Assembly (NCBI GenBank): GCA_003963115.1
Contig: RXJQ01000036.1
Span: forward strand, 21,523 to 85,522
DNA length: 64,000 bases
Origin: Burkholderiales bacterium
GTDB taxonomy: Bacteria; Pseudomonadota; Gammaproteobacteria; Burkholderiales; Burkholderiaceae_C
Reading direction: 5' to 3'
Position numbers and translations under genes: made by a program. Below are positions 7,053 through 16,447 of this stretch, piece after piece. The notes under the pieces were generated by a model that worked only from the letters and a program-made list of their open reading frames with translations, did not search any database and was not told the origin of the DNA. Position 1 is the stretch's first letter; each line of letters opens with the position of its first letter.

Positions 7053-9468
7053 GATGCGCCCCATGATAGATCATTTCGATTTCCTCGGTGAGCTTCAATC
7101 TCAGCGCATGTGTGTAATCCTTGATGCTCATACCTTGGGGCACATCGGTGGTCCTCAAGGGGGTGGTGGTCGTGTCGGTGCTGAGCTGCAGCACGGCATA
7201 GGGCCAGTCCGGCGCTTCCATGGGTGCCAGGGGGATGGCCAGGATGGCCACCTCGGGCACGCTGTCACCTGGCAAAACCGGTTTGCCATCGGGGTGGACA
7301 TAGCCCCATGGTCGTTCCCCGGGCGTTGAGGGCGGCCTGCGGAAACTCACGGCCTGCCCGGCCTTGAACGCGCGCCCTGGCAGCCCCAGGCCATAGTGAT
7401 AGCGGGCCTCGCGCCTGGGGTCTGCTTCAGCGTGCGTGCCAACCAGATAGTGCAGGCATTTGTCGGTGGCATCGAAGGTGAACAGCGCGATGTCGAGCGG
7501 CGACTGGTCGTCACCATTGCCCAGCACCGTGCGGGCGTTGAACTCGGTGGCCTCCATCCTCTGGGCGAGCATTTGGGCCAGCTTGGGTTGCAGTGGCTTT
7601 GTACGCAAGGTGTTGAGCCACTTGCGCAGCTCCAGCGCGCGCTCGATGCCCCGCTCGCGCACCACGTTGCCATCGCCGTAGATGTTCTCTTCCAGATCCC
7701 AGTTGATCTGGTAGAGCGCGCCTGGCCTTGGGTAGAGGATCCGCATCTGTGCGGTGTTGCGCAAGCCCAGCCAGACCAGCGAGGACGGCGGGATCCAGCT
7801 CCAGTTCACGTCCTCGCCTGTGCGATGACCGATGCGTGGCGAGAGACGGCGGGGCCGCTTCATGCCGATTGGAAAGCTCGCTTCCACGATGAGCTCGCGC
7901 ACGGCCAGGCCATCGGGTACCTTGAAGCGGATGTCCTCGGTGCTTTTGGCTTCGTCGGCGTCATCGCCCGTCACGCTGGCATACATGCACTCGGCCTGCC
8001 ACTGGTTGAGCGCGAAGGCGTTGTTGCCGTAGACCTCGGTGAAGAAGTCGATCGGGGCGTCGTGTTCCAGCAGGCCGGCGCCCTCGAAATGCAACTCGAC
8101 TTCAATGCGCTCGGCCGTGCGCACGCTGTTGGGCGTGGGACGCACCGTCACGCGTGGGCCGTGAGATGACAGTCCGCGCACGGTGTAGGCCTCCATCAAG
8201 CCACATTGCCCATACGCCACCAGCGTGCTGGGCAGCTTCTTGACGCAAGACCTGGGCGTGGAGACCTGGACGTACTCGCGGAAAAAACGCGCATCGCCGT
8301 AAGGGTTGATGTCCACCGAGCAGATCAGGCGTTCGCAGTGGATGTCGGATGTCTGCAGGCTGGCCTCATAGCGCCAGCGGTCCTGGTTTTCCGGGGGCGT
8401 GAGGTCGAAGCGCTTGTCCACCTTGAAGGCGCCACCGGTGGGTGGCCCCTGGTACATCTCGACCGTGGCGTTGCCGTCCGGCGCGATCTCGATCACGTTG
8501 AAGCCATGCCAGAACGCACCCGCATTGCGGGCCTGCGTGGGCGTGCCTGCTGACAGCACGGCGATGTCGGCGGTGGGGTCGGTCGCGGCATTGATCACGA
8601 CACGCGCGAAGTGCTGATGGTGCTTGTGCCCATGCAGCAGCAGGCGGACGCGGTGCCCCGCCAGCTCGGCCAGCACCGACCCTGCATTGCCCATCACCAT
8701 CATCTGTTCCTTGTCATGGTCATAAGGCAAGGGCAGCACGTGGTGATGGACCACGGCGATCAGCATGGTGTTGTCGTGGCCCGGGCCTGCTGGCGAACGC
8801 AGCCTTTGCAGGTCTTCCTTCAAGACGGCCAGCCCGTCGGCCGTGACTTCGCCTCGGGCCCAGGAGGTGTCGTAGGTGGCCGAATCCAGCGGCACGATGC
8901 CCACGCGCCCGCCTGCGCTGACCTGGCCCTTGGTCAACCACAGCTCGCCGCCCATGGCCTTGGCCAAATCACGTGTCACCAGGAGCCGCAAGACCACTGT
9001 CAACACGGCAAGCCCACTCCAGCCCCAGGTCGTGGCGCACAAGAGCCAGGCCAGCCAGACGGGATACGCACACGACAAGCCCCTCAGCCAGGCGCTGCCC
9101 GCAGCCAGCAGGGCACACGCGAGCGCGATGCGCCACAGCCAGATGACCGGCACGAGGCCTGTGATCTTGGTGTCGTGGTTGCCGGGTATGGCCCACACTT
9201 CGCACTGGCCATTGGGCGCCACCTTGGCCAGATCCTGCTTCAGCTCGGTCAAGGCCGTGCGCGCCCGCTTGAGCATCCAGAACCAGGGCGTGTTGACCAG
9301 GTCGCCCGTGACGACGACGAGATCGGGCTTGAGCGTCAGGACGGTGCTGCGCAGCTGCCGCCAGTTGCTCTTCTGGAAGTTGAAGCCGAAGTGCAGGTCG
9401 GACAGGTGCACCACCCGCATGGTGCTACCCGCCTGGTCACAGGCTGTCTGCGGTGGCTCATCAGGCAT
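7045..9468 (-). CDS. Membrane-inserted calcineurin-like metallophosphoesterase with GAF-like C-terminus
   Basis: The product is 807 residues from the ATG at 9468, chosen for the GGGGAG upstream; the ATG at 9420, directly before the domain, is the alternative. The phosphoesterase fold shows its metal ligands in order: DLHFG, GDLVN, GNHD, VVHHH and HGHKHH. Between GNHD and the later histidines sits a hydrophobic insertion of about 60 residues (WLWRIALACALLAAG to LAVLTVVLRLLV) that looks like two transmembrane helices. Residues 370-640 are beta-rich and unrecognised. Residues 650-800 resemble a GAF sensor (LFTFDATDKCLHYLVG, GLGLPGRAFKAGQAVSF, PYAVLQLST). A ligand-controlled membrane phosphodiesterase or nuclease is an inference. 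The coupled small gene follows. Confidence 0.78.
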   Translation of the reverse strand: MPDEPPQTACDQAGSTMRVVHLSDLHFGFNFQKSNWRQLRSTVLTLKPDLVVVTGDLVNTPWFWMLKRARTALTELKQDLAKVAPNGQCEVWAIPGNHDTKITGLVPVIWLWRIALACALLAAGSAWLRGLSCAYPVWLAWLLCATTWGWSGLAVLTVVLRLLVTRDLAKAMGGELWLTKGQVSAGGRVGIVPLDSATYDTSWARGEVTADGLAVLKEDLQRLRSPAGPGHDNTMLIAVVHHHVLPLPYDHDKEQMMVMGNAGSVLAELAGHRVRLLLHGHKHHQHFARVVINAATDPTADIAVLSAGTPTQARNAGAFWHGFNVIEIAPDGNATVEMYQGPPTGGAFKVDKRFDLTPPENQDRWRYEASLQTSDIHCERLICSVDINPYGDARFFREYVQVSTPRSCVKKLPSTLVAYGQCGLMEAYTVRGLSSHGPRVTVRPTPNSVRTAERIEVELHFEGAGLLEHDAPIDFFTEVYGNNAFALNQWQAECMYASVTGDDADEAKSTEDIRFKVPDGLAVRELIVEASFPIGMKRPRRLSPRIGHRTGEDVNWSWIPPSSLVWLGLRNTAQMRILYPRPGALYQINWDLEENIYGDGNVVRERGIERALELRKWLNTLRTKPLQPKLAQMLAQRMEATEFNARTVLGNGDDQSPLDIALFTFDATDKCLHYLVGTHAEADPRREARYHYGLGLPGRAFKAGQAVSFRRPPSTPGERPWGYVHPDGKPVLPGDSVPEVAILAIPLAPMEAPDWPYAVLQLSTDTTTTPLRTTDVPQGMSIKDYTHALRLKLTEEIEMIYHGAHHV

Positions 9469-9537
9469 GAGCGGGCTCCCCATCTCTGTACATGGCGAGC
9501 GGTTTACCTGAGGGCAGGCACCGCGTCAATGGGCCAG

Positions 9538-10854
9538 CTAGCTGTCGAAGGCCTGCTCCGGCTTGGTGGACGACAGGCACAGGGCCGCCAGGCTGATGGC
9601 CGCCGCCAGCGACAGGTAGTAGCCCACATAGGCCAGGCCATGCCGCGTAGCCAGGGTGGTGGCGAGATAAGGCGCCAGCGAGGCCCCGAGGATGCCGGCG
9701 AAGTTGAAGGTAATGGACGAGCCGGTGTAGCGCACGGCGGTGGGGAACATCTCCGACAGCAAGGTGCCAAGCGGCCCGTAGGTCATGCCCATCAGGCCCA
9801 GGCCGATCGACAGGAACAGGGTTACGCGGGGAAGGTTGCCGGCCTCGAACATGGGCGCCACCAGAAAGCCAAAGGCCACGATGGTGGCCGACACCAGGAT
9901 CAGCGTGAGGCGGCGGCCGAAGCGGTCCGCCAGCCATGCCGATACCGGGATGCACAGGGCGAAGAACAGCACGGCAAACAACTGGCCGTGCAGGAAATCG
10001 TGGCGCGAATAGTGCAAGGCGCTTGTGCCCCAGCTCAGCGCGAACACGGTCATCAGGTAGAACAGCACGAAGGTGCAGGTGGCCGCCAGCGTGCCCAGAA
10101 TCAGTGCCGATGTGTGCTGGCTCAGCACCGTGAGCATGGGCACCTTGACGCGCTTGTCGCTGTCCAGCGCTTTCTGGAAGACAGGGGTTTCGGTGATGCG
10201 CAAGCGCACGAACAGACCCACGAACACCAGCACGGCGCTGGCCAGGAAGGGAATCCGCCAACCCCACTGGAAGAACTCGGCTTCGCTCAGGGCATCGCCC
10301 AGCCACAGGAAGATGCTGCCCGACAGCAAGAAGCCGATGGGTGCCCCCAGTTGCGGAAACATGCCCCACCAGGCCCGCTTGCCCGGTGGCGCGTTCTCGG
10401 TGGCCAGCAGCACCGCCCCGCCCCATTCGCCGCCCAGGCCAAAGCCCTGGCCGAATCGGCACAGCGCCAGCAGCAAGGCGGCAGCGGTACCCCAGGTTTC
10501 ATAGGTGGGCAGCAGGCCGATGGCCACGGTCGAGATACCCATGGTGAGCAACGCGCCCACCAGTGTGGCCTTGCGGCCGATGCGGTCGCCAAAGTGGCCG
10601 AACACGGCCGAGCCAACGGGCCGCGCGAAGAAGGCCAGGGCAAAGGTGATCAGGGATTGGAGCGTGGCTGCGGTTGGGTCCGACGAAGGAAAGAAGGCCT
10701 TGGGGAAGACGAGGACGGCCGCCGTGGCGTAGATGTAGAAATCGAAGAACTCGACGGTGGTGCCGATCAGGCTGGCAAACAAAACGGTGGCGGGCGAGTT
10801 GGCGGGGGCGTGTGCAATGCGGCTTGGGTCGCCTTGGTCAGTTTGGGCGGTCAT
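9538..10854 (-). CDS. MHS-family MFS metabolite:proton symporter
   Basis: This 438-residue inner-membrane transporter starts at MTAQTDQ; the codons upstream to 10950 are not protein-like. It has twelve predicted helices. The MHS signatures are clear: TTVEFFDFYIYATAA at the first helix, FFARPVGSAVFGHFGDRIGRK between helices 2 and 3, and FGLGGEWGGAVLLATENAP. The family imports organic acids such as shikimate, alpha-ketoglutarate, citrate or proline with protons. The substrate cannot be inferred. It ends about 70 bp from the start of the metallophosphoesterase and shares its orientation, but the gap makes an operon uncertain. Confidence 0.9.
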   Translation of the reverse strand: MTAQTDQGDPSRIAHAPANSPATVLFASLIGTTVEFFDFYIYATAAVLVFPKAFFPSSDPTAATLQSLITFALAFFARPVGSAVFGHFGDRIGRKATLVGALLTMGISTVAIGLLPTYETWGTAAALLLALCRFGQGFGLGGEWGGAVLLATENAPPGKRAWWGMFPQLGAPIGFLLSGSIFLWLGDALSEAEFFQWGWRIPFLASAVLVFVGLFVRLRITETPVFQKALDSDKRVKVPMLTVLSQHTSALILGTLAATCTFVLFYLMTVFALSWGTSALHYSRHDFLHGQLFAVLFFALCIPVSAWLADRFGRRLTLILVSATIVAFGFLVAPMFEAGNLPRVTLFLSIGLGLMGMTYGPLGTLLSEMFPTAVRYTGSSITFNFAGILGASLAPYLATTLATRHGLAYVGYYLSLAAAISLAALCLSSTKPEQAFDS

Positions 10855-11026
10855 CGGCGTGTGTCCTCGTGATCTGCGGCGTGCAGGGTCGACATCATAG
10901 GCCGCAGCACCATGCGCCGGGCAAAACCGCCATAAGCAGGGCCGAGCCATGCCAATCCCGTGGATTGGTGGCGGGGCCTTCGGGCGATCATGTGCCCATC
11001 TGCCCTGGCCCGCCTACAGGTGACAC

Positions 11027-11635
11027 ATGACCACGACCAACACCAGCCTCTCCAGTGTCTTGTCTGCCTATGGCAGCTATGGCGGCGCCTTCTCGGGCAC
11101 CGGCACGACCGTGGCCAGCACCTCGCAGAATCAGGCCAGCAAGGCCTCGTCGAGCTCGGCCAGCAACAGCACGCCGCTGAGCTACCAGTCTCCCGCCAAG
11201 GCGGCCGTGGCCCGTCAGCAGCTCAACACGCTGCAATCGGCGCTGGGCAAGGACATCCGGGCGGCCCTGACCAAGGCCGGCCAGCACCTGAGCGGCACGG
11301 TGGACGTGAGCCTGGGCAGCGACGGCAAGCTGGTGTTCTCTGGTAGCGATGAAGACAAGGCCAAGCTCAAGGCTGCCTTGAGCGCAGACAAGTCCACGCC
11401 TTCCCTCACAGCCCGGCTGGTCTCGCTGGCCAAACAGGCCGAGTCCTTCGACCGTCAAAGCGTGCAATCCGCCGCCTTGACCACGGCCGCGCGCATGGCG
11501 GGCAAGACCTCGCAGAACCTGGTGGAGCTGTACCGCTCGTTGATGACCACCCAGTCGTCCAGCACGGCGGTGTTTTCGCTGTCGGACAAGAGCAGCCAGG
11601 TGGCCTTCAAGGGCGCGGTGTCTGCGTCGGCCTGA
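11027..11635 (+). CDS. Hypothetical Ser/Ala/Thr-rich protein
   Basis: This 202-residue protein starts at ATG after AGGTG. The first 60 residues are low-complexity Ser/Thr/Ala/Gly, without a classical signal peptide. The rest is mixed helix and strand (ARQQLNTLQSALGKDIRAALTKAGQHLSGTVDVSLGSDGKLVFSG and following, in pieces), with an Asp-Glu-Asp turn. The pattern vaguely recalls secreted or flagellum-associated proteins that lack cleaved signals, but I do not recognise a family. It is divergent from the transporter and monocistronic. Confidence 0.6.
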   Translation: MTTTNTSLSSVLSAYGSYGGAFSGTGTTVASTSQNQASKASSSSASNSTPLSYQSPAKAAVARQQLNTLQSALGKDIRAALTKAGQHLSGTVDVSLGSDGKLVFSGSDEDKAKLKAALSADKSTPSLTARLVSLAKQAESFDRQSVQSAALTTAARMAGKTSQNLVELYRSLMTTQSSSTAVFSLSDKSSQVAFKGAVSASA

Positions 11636-11688
11636 GTGAGTCGACCAGATCTCCGGGCGGGCTTTGTCTGCAGGGTGATGTGGCTGCT

Positions 11689-12456
11689 TCAGTTCGCTCG
11701 CGCGGCTCGGCGCCTGGTGGCCGCAGCAACGCCAGCCAAGCCCAGGCCCATCAAGGCATAGGTATTTGGCTCGGGAATAACGGGCGGCGTGCCGATGACC
11801 GAAGTGATCGTCCCGAAGTCGGTCACGCCCGACAAGGCCGCTTTGCCCAGGCTCAGCAAACCCAGGGATTGCGAGAACTTGTTAAAGCCGCTGGTCGTGA
11901 TGGACAGGCCGCTCAGGGTTGTGGAAAACGTACCCGGCCCGGAGATGGCTGTCGAACCCGTGACACTGCCAATGTCCCAAAGATAGAAATTGGTCAAGGT
12001 GCCCACGCCGTTGCCGCCGATCAGGGTCGCGTAGACGCGCTTGTTGGCCAAGTCGACATTGAGGTCCGTCACGGTCAAGGAACCGCCACTCGATACGCTC
12101 TTGAGCACAGGTGCAACCTGGGTCGCACCACCGGTGGTGGCCGCACCCAGCACCTGATTCGTGCTGGTATCAATCGTGAGCGAGGTAAGCGGTGCACTCA
12201 CCGATACCTGGCTGTATAAGCCGTCGGAATCCTTGAGGATGTTGCCGACGGCCGCACCGAAGGGCGACACGGAGACCTTGCCGACATCCAGCGCGCTCGT
12301 CAGGTCCGCACTGAAGGTCAGTGTGCCGCTCCCAACAAAGATAAGCCCGTTATAAACACCCGTGCCCGCAGGCACCACCACGGACGCCGCCTGCGCCCCC
12401 AAGGCCAGGGTCATCAAAGACGCCATGGCGGTCAAACGCACAGCAACTCGCATCAT
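11689..12456 (-). CDS. PEP-CTERM sorting-domain protein
   Basis: The 255-residue exported protein has an N-terminal signal peptide (MMRVAVRLTAMASLMTLALGAQA) and a C-terminal PEP-CTERM tail: PEPNTYALMGLGLAGVAAA followed by the basic cluster TRRRAAR. That tail is recognised by exosortase (EpsH) systems and anchors or releases proteins with exopolysaccharide. The body is a beta-rich Gly/Ser/Thr/Val domain. It shares its layout with the neighbouring secreted protein at 12704-13378, suggesting duplication. No exosortase gene is in the window. Confidence 0.9.
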   Translation of the reverse strand: MMRVAVRLTAMASLMTLALGAQAASVVVPAGTGVYNGLIFVGSGTLTFSADLTSALDVGKVSVSPFGAAVGNILKDSDGLYSQVSVSAPLTSLTIDTSTNQVLGAATTGGATQVAPVLKSVSSGGSLTVTDLNVDLANKRVYATLIGGNGVGTLTNFYLWDIGSVTGSTAISGPGTFSTTLSGLSITTSGFNKFSQSLGLLSLGKAALSGVTDFGTITSVIGTPPVIPEPNTYALMGLGLAGVAAATRRRAARAN

Positions 12457-12566
12457 GTTTCCTCTCTGACAGTTGAATGGATGTGGTCACATTAACGCAT
12501 AAGGCCATCGCCCATTCAATCTCTCAAAAGCACGCACAAGCAACAGCTTGCAACAGACCCAATGAA

Positions 12567-12594
12567 AAGGCCCACCCGTTTGAAGGGGTGGGCC
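12567..12594 (-). terminator. Rho-independent terminator after the 224-residue secreted protein gene
   Basis: Read on the minus strand, GGCCCACCC pairs with GGGTGGGCC around a short loop, followed by TTTTC. It lies about 110 bp after the stop at 12704 and separates the two secreted-protein genes. Confidence 0.7.
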
Positions 12595-12703
12595 CGCAAG
12601 CCGAACCGATGGCGACCAACGATCAGAGCAGTTTCAGTTTAGGTAAGCCTTGTTGCTGAACGATGGCTTTCAACACGCCTGTCGGTAAAGTTGTGTGGAT
12701 CAA

Positions 12704-13378
12704 TCAGGGCGCCGGCACGTAAGGCGTGGCCGACACGGGCTTGGAGCGGAAAGCCACCAGGATGTCCTGCGTCAGGGTACCGAAGGTGGTGATGGAGTCC
12801 AGCGCAGCGGCCAGGGCCGGCGTGAGCTTGAGCGCCGACTTCATGGTGGCGTTCATCTCAGGCGTCAGCGTCAGTTGATCCAGCACTTCGTGAGCGGTGA
12901 TGGTCAGCGGGAACTTGTACTTGATGCCCAGCGGGGTCTGGGTCTGGAAGTTGTACAGAGGCGATTGCTTGGCCGTGGTGCCGCCCAGCGGGGTGGTGTC
13001 GGCCAGCACCTGCTTGGTCTGGTAGTTGATGGTGAAGTTGGCGATGGTCACGCCCACCGTGCCGGCACCCTTGGCCAGACGAGTGAGTTGCAGGGCCGAG
13101 CCACTGGCTTGGCCACCGGCGATGCTCAGACCCTTGCCGATCGTGATCGAGGTGATGGGGAAGCTGTAGCTACCGTCCGTCGGGCTGGTGGCATTGCCCA
13201 GGGGCGTGATGGTCACACTGCCTGCGGCGAAGGCGTCCGTGGCCTCAGACGAGAAAGCCTGCACCGAGTTGGCGACCAGCGCGTTGGTGGGGATGGTCAG
13301 ACCGGCGTGGGCAGCAGCGCCGGCAGCCATCAGGGCCACGGCCACGGTAAGCGAACGGACAGAAAAAGATTGGTTCAT
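12704..13378 (-). CDS. Secreted protein related to the PEP-CTERM neighbour but lacking the anchor
   Basis: This 224-residue protein has a clear signal peptide (MNQSFSVRSLTVAVALMAAGAAAHA). Its mature part is beta-rich and Thr/Ala-rich. Its early segment (FAAGSVTITPLGNAT) parallels that of the downstream protein (LDVGKVSVSPFGAAV), as do the following strand patterns, so the two appear to be diverged paralogues. It ends in a Pro-rich tail (SKPVSATPYVPAP) with no PEP-CTERM helix or basic cluster. It has its own terminator. The function is unknown; surface or matrix association is inferred from the neighbour. Confidence 0.72.
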   Translation of the reverse strand: MNQSFSVRSLTVAVALMAAGAAAHAGLTIPTNALVANSVQAFSSEATDAFAAGSVTITPLGNATSPTDGSYSFPITSITIGKGLSIAGGQASGSALQLTRLAKGAGTVGVTIANFTINYQTKQVLADTTPLGGTTAKQSPLYNFQTQTPLGIKYKFPLTITAHEVLDQLTLTPEMNATMKSALKLTPALAAALDSITTFGTLTQDILVAFRSKPVSATPYVPAP

Positions 13379-13671
13379 CTCGACACTCCTGTGCTAGGTC
13401 CATGTGCCCGCTTGGTGATGTGCAGGGCGTTGTGTTGGTGTAGTAAGAATGGTGCGCCTCCACCCCGCCGGGTGTCATCAGGCATGCCCCCTGAATAGGG
13501 TCCGTAGAAACGTGGAGAAACCGGGTAAAGCAAGGGTTAGCCTTGAGAGATTCATGGGATCACCGATTCGGGGTTTCACGTAGTCATGGCGTTAGTACCT
13601 AACCGTTTGGGCTGATCACAAAAAAGCCCGGCATGTAGCCGGGCTCGTGTGTTTGGCGTGTGCTGTCGCGA
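13379..13671. other. Intergenic region containing the chemoreceptor terminator
   Basis: This gap of about 290 bases lies between two minus-strand genes. It contains the terminator at 13621-13645 and presumably the promoter of the 224-residue secreted protein. No gene is seen. Confidence 0.5.
13621..13645 (-). terminator. Rho-independent terminator of the chemoreceptor gene
   Basis: On the minus strand, AGCCCGGC pairs with GCCGGGCT around a short loop and is followed by six T. It begins about 27 bases after the stop codon of the methyl-accepting chemotaxis gene. Confidence 0.85.
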
Positions 13672-15024
13672 TCAGAAGGTTTCCCAGTCGTCACTGGCTC
13701 CTTTGGGTTCTGCGCGAGGTTCGATGACCGGCGGCGTATGCGGTTCGCTGCGCGGTGCGGCTGCCGTGGGCTTGGGCGTGGCCGCCTGCGCTGCCAGATG
13801 CGGTGCGCGGCTGCCGGCACGGCGCTCCGTGCCACCGTAGTTATCAGGCTGTGCAGCGGCGGGCTTGGCAGCCGCTGCGGCCATCGGGTGCACGTTCACG
13901 CTCCGTGAGGACAGGCTGCCACCCATGCCATGGTCCACCTTGAAGACGGCCACGGCCTGCACCAGTTGTTGTGCCTGCTGCTTGAGGCTTTCGGCAGCGG
14001 CGGCGCTTTGCTCGACCAGCGCAGCGTTCTGCTGCGTAGCCTGGTCCATCTGGCTGACGGCATCGCCCACCTGGGCCACGCCACTGCTTTGTTCGACGCT
14101 GGCGGCGCTGATCTCACCGATGATGTCGGAGACGCGCTTGATCGAGGCCACGATCTCCTGCATGGTCGAGCCGGCCTGGTCGACCAGACCCGTGCCTTGC
14201 TCGACACGCTCCACGCTGGTGTTGATCAGGCTCTTGATTTCCTTGGCGGCCTCGGCGCTGCGTTGCGCCAGATTGCGCACTTCGCCGGCCACCACGGCAA
14301 AACCGCGGCCTTGCTCGCCTGCACGGGCGGCTTCCACGGCCGCGTTCAGCGCCAGGATGTTGGTCTGGAAGGCGATGCCGTCGATCACGCTGATGATGTC
14401 GGCGATCTTGCGCGAGCTTTCGTTGATACCCTTCATGGTGTCGACCACCTGGGACACGACCTCGCCACCTCGCGCAGCCACACTGGAGGCGCCTTGCGCC
14501 AGTTGATTGGCCTGGCGAGCGTTGTCGGCGTTCTGGCGCACCGTGGAACCCAGTTGCTCCATGGACGAGGCGGTCTGCTGCAGCGAGGAAGCTTGCTGCT
14601 CAGTACGGCCCGACAGGTCCTGGTTGCCTTGGGCGATCTGCGTGCTGGCCGTGGCCACGCTGTCGGAGTTGCGGCGCACGGTGCTGACCACATTGGCCAT
14701 CTCGGAGCGCATGCGGTCGAGGGCTGCGACGAACTCGCCGACCTCGTCGTCACCCTGGTGTACGCCGCGGTTGGCGGTCAGATTCAGCGCGGCCAGTTCG
14801 TCGGCCTGGGCCTTGGCAAAGGCCAGACGTGAAGCCAGGTTGCGCACGATCATGAAGCCACCAATGACGCCGCCGATGCCAACCAGTGCGCTCACCACGA
14901 CGAGTGCCGTGGCCGCGCCGCCCTGACTGGCGCCATTCGATTGCGACAAGGCCAGCGCGCAAACGGCAACCACGCCGGCGAGCATGCCGCCCGTGAGCAC
15001 CTTGACTTGGGTGGTGAGTTTCAT
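13672..15024 (-). CDS. Methyl-accepting chemotaxis protein with CheR/CheB tether
   Basis: The 450-residue product starts at MKLTTQVKV, preceded by AAGGACG. Two transmembrane helices near residues 8-25 and 33-58 enclose only a very short periplasmic loop, so there is no ligand-binding domain outside the membrane. A HAMP-like or linker stretch follows, then a long cytoplasmic coiled coil. The signalling hairpin tip is intact ([33 protein letters not shown]). A Pro/Ala-rich linker ends in DDWETF, equivalent to the NWETF tether that binds CheR and CheB. It should signal to CheA/CheW. Without a periplasmic sensor it probably senses membrane, redox or cytoplasmic cues. Confidence 0.93.
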   Translation of the reverse strand: MKLTTQVKVLTGGMLAGVVAVCALALSQSNGASQGGAATALVVVSALVGIGGVIGGFMIVRNLASRLAFAKAQADELAALNLTANRGVHQGDDEVGEFVAALDRMRSEMANVVSTVRRNSDSVATASTQIAQGNQDLSGRTEQQASSLQQTASSMEQLGSTVRQNADNARQANQLAQGASSVAARGGEVVSQVVDTMKGINESSRKIADIISVIDGIAFQTNILALNAAVEAARAGEQGRGFAVVAGEVRNLAQRSAEAAKEIKSLINTSVERVEQGTGLVDQAGSTMQEIVASIKRVSDIIGEISAASVEQSSGVAQVGDAVSQMDQATQQNAALVEQSAAAAESLKQQAQQLVQAVAVFKVDHGMGGSLSSRSVNVHPMAAAAAKPAAAQPDNYGGTERRAGSRAPHLAAQAATPKPTAAAPRSEPHTPPVIEPRAEPKGASDDWETF

Positions 15025-15292
15025 GAACAACGTCCTTCTCTTCGACTTGGTCAATCCATTGAAGTCCGCGCCCCGCCCCAACAGGGACCGGCCTCGCAGA
15101 CTCAGCGACTTGCTATCGGCGTTGCTATCGGCGCAAAGGGCCCCCAACTTGAATTCAGGACGTGCGCACGGGCCGCCAACGCCCTCAAGCAGGTGGCGAT
15201 TCGTGACGCATGGCGCAATCGATCGCCACAGCCCCGCGCCTTGCTCCACAATGACGCGTTAAATCGAAGTCATCACGCTGTACCTGCCGTCC

Positions 15293-16363
15293 ATGCCCCC
15301 ACCCCAGCCCTGGAATGCCACGATCCCGGCCTCCTACGGTCTGTCGCTGCTGTCGCTGATGACAGAGCGGGGCTACGCCACGGACAGCGTCCTCGAAGGC
15401 AGCCAGCTCGAGCGCAGCCAGTTGCAGGACCAGCACGCCCAGATCGGCGGCTGGCAGTACGTGGTCATGCTCAACAACGCGCTGCGCCTGGGTGGCGACG
15501 ATGGCCTGGCCTACGAGCTGGGCCTGCGCAGCCAGGTCACCAAGCATGGCTTCGTGGGCTTTGGCCTGCTCAGCTGCGCCAACCTGCGCGAGGCCATCGA
15601 GTTCAGCGAGCGCTATTTCCAGGCCCGCGTGTCGGTGTTCCGCAGCGAGGTGACCATCAAGAGCGATCAGGTGGTCATCGGCCTGCACGAGACTGTACCC
15701 ATGGGGCCCATGCGCCCCTTGATCATGGACATGGCCCTGGTCGAGCTGTGCAGCTTGTTCGCCAAGGTGATGGGGCTGGACCCGTCCACCTCCGGCTGGA
15801 TCAGCGAGATCTGGGTGCCCTACCCCGAGCCGCCCGCCTACGCGCGCTACAAGGCCCGTCTGCCGCGCTTTCGCTTCAAGCAGTCGGCCGTGCAGATCCG
15901 CTTTCCAGCGCGGTTGCTGGATGCGCCCATCCCCTCGGCAGACCCGGTCAGCGTGCGGTTGGCCATCGACCGCTGCGAGCAGGAGATCGCCAGCAAGGCC
16001 AGCCAGCAGACCACCTCGGACATGGTCTACACCCGGCTGGTGTGCAAAGACGGCCGCTACCCGGACGTGGCCACGATGGCCAGTTGCCTGTTGATGTCGG
16101 AGCGCACGCTCAAGCGCCGCCTGCAAGAGGAAGGCAGCAGCTTCCAGGCGCTGCTGGACAAAGTGCGCCACCAAGACAGCCTGCGCCTGCTGGAGAACCC
16201 GGCGCTGGCCATCAAGCAGGTGGCCGAGGCCGTGGGCTATGCGGACCCCGCCAACTTCGCCAGAGCCTTCGCCAAGTGGACCGGTTTTTCACCACGTGAA
16301 TGGCGTCAGCGCCAGACCAGACCTGACGCGTTTGAAGCACCTGGACCACTTGGCCCAAATTGA
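15293..16363 (+). CDS. AraC-family transcriptional regulator
   Basis: This is a 356-residue regulator with the N-terminal arabinose-binding-type sensory domain common in Burkholderiales AraC proteins (YGLSLLSLMTERGYATDSVLEG, KHGFVGFGLLSCANLREAIEF) and a C-terminal AraC DNA-binding domain with two helix-turn-helix units (TMASCLLMSERTLKRRLQEEG and VAEAVGYADPANFARAFAKW). It lies 84 bp upstream of, and co-directional with, a fatty acid desaturase gene, its likely target. It is similar in architecture to the regulator at 34349-35431. Confidence 0.92.
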   Translation: MPPPQPWNATIPASYGLSLLSLMTERGYATDSVLEGSQLERSQLQDQHAQIGGWQYVVMLNNALRLGGDDGLAYELGLRSQVTKHGFVGFGLLSCANLREAIEFSERYFQARVSVFRSEVTIKSDQVVIGLHETVPMGPMRPLIMDMALVELCSLFAKVMGLDPSTSGWISEIWVPYPEPPAYARYKARLPRFRFKQSAVQIRFPARLLDAPIPSADPVSVRLAIDRCEQEIASKASQQTTSDMVYTRLVCKDGRYPDVATMASCLLMSERTLKRRLQEEGSSFQALLDKVRHQDSLRLLENPALAIKQVAEAVGYADPANFARAFAKWTGFSPREWRQRQTRPDAFEAPGPLGPN

Positions 16364-16447
16364 CAGGTTTTCGGCCTGATCACCCCTCACGGTGACCGGG
16401 CCTGGCTGGGTACGCTTCGTGGTGAGATTGCCGATAATGAGGAGACC

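Noticed and set aside
8611..10872. Very long + strand open frame (over 700 codons) across the transporter and phosphoesterase genes
   Set aside because: It is antisense to two well-supported genes and has Gln/His/Arg-rich low-complexity translation typical of high-GC shadow frames.
12695..13498. + strand frame across the 224-residue secreted protein
   Set aside because: It is antisense to a gene with a clear signal peptide and terminator, and its translation is Arg/Gly/His-rich.
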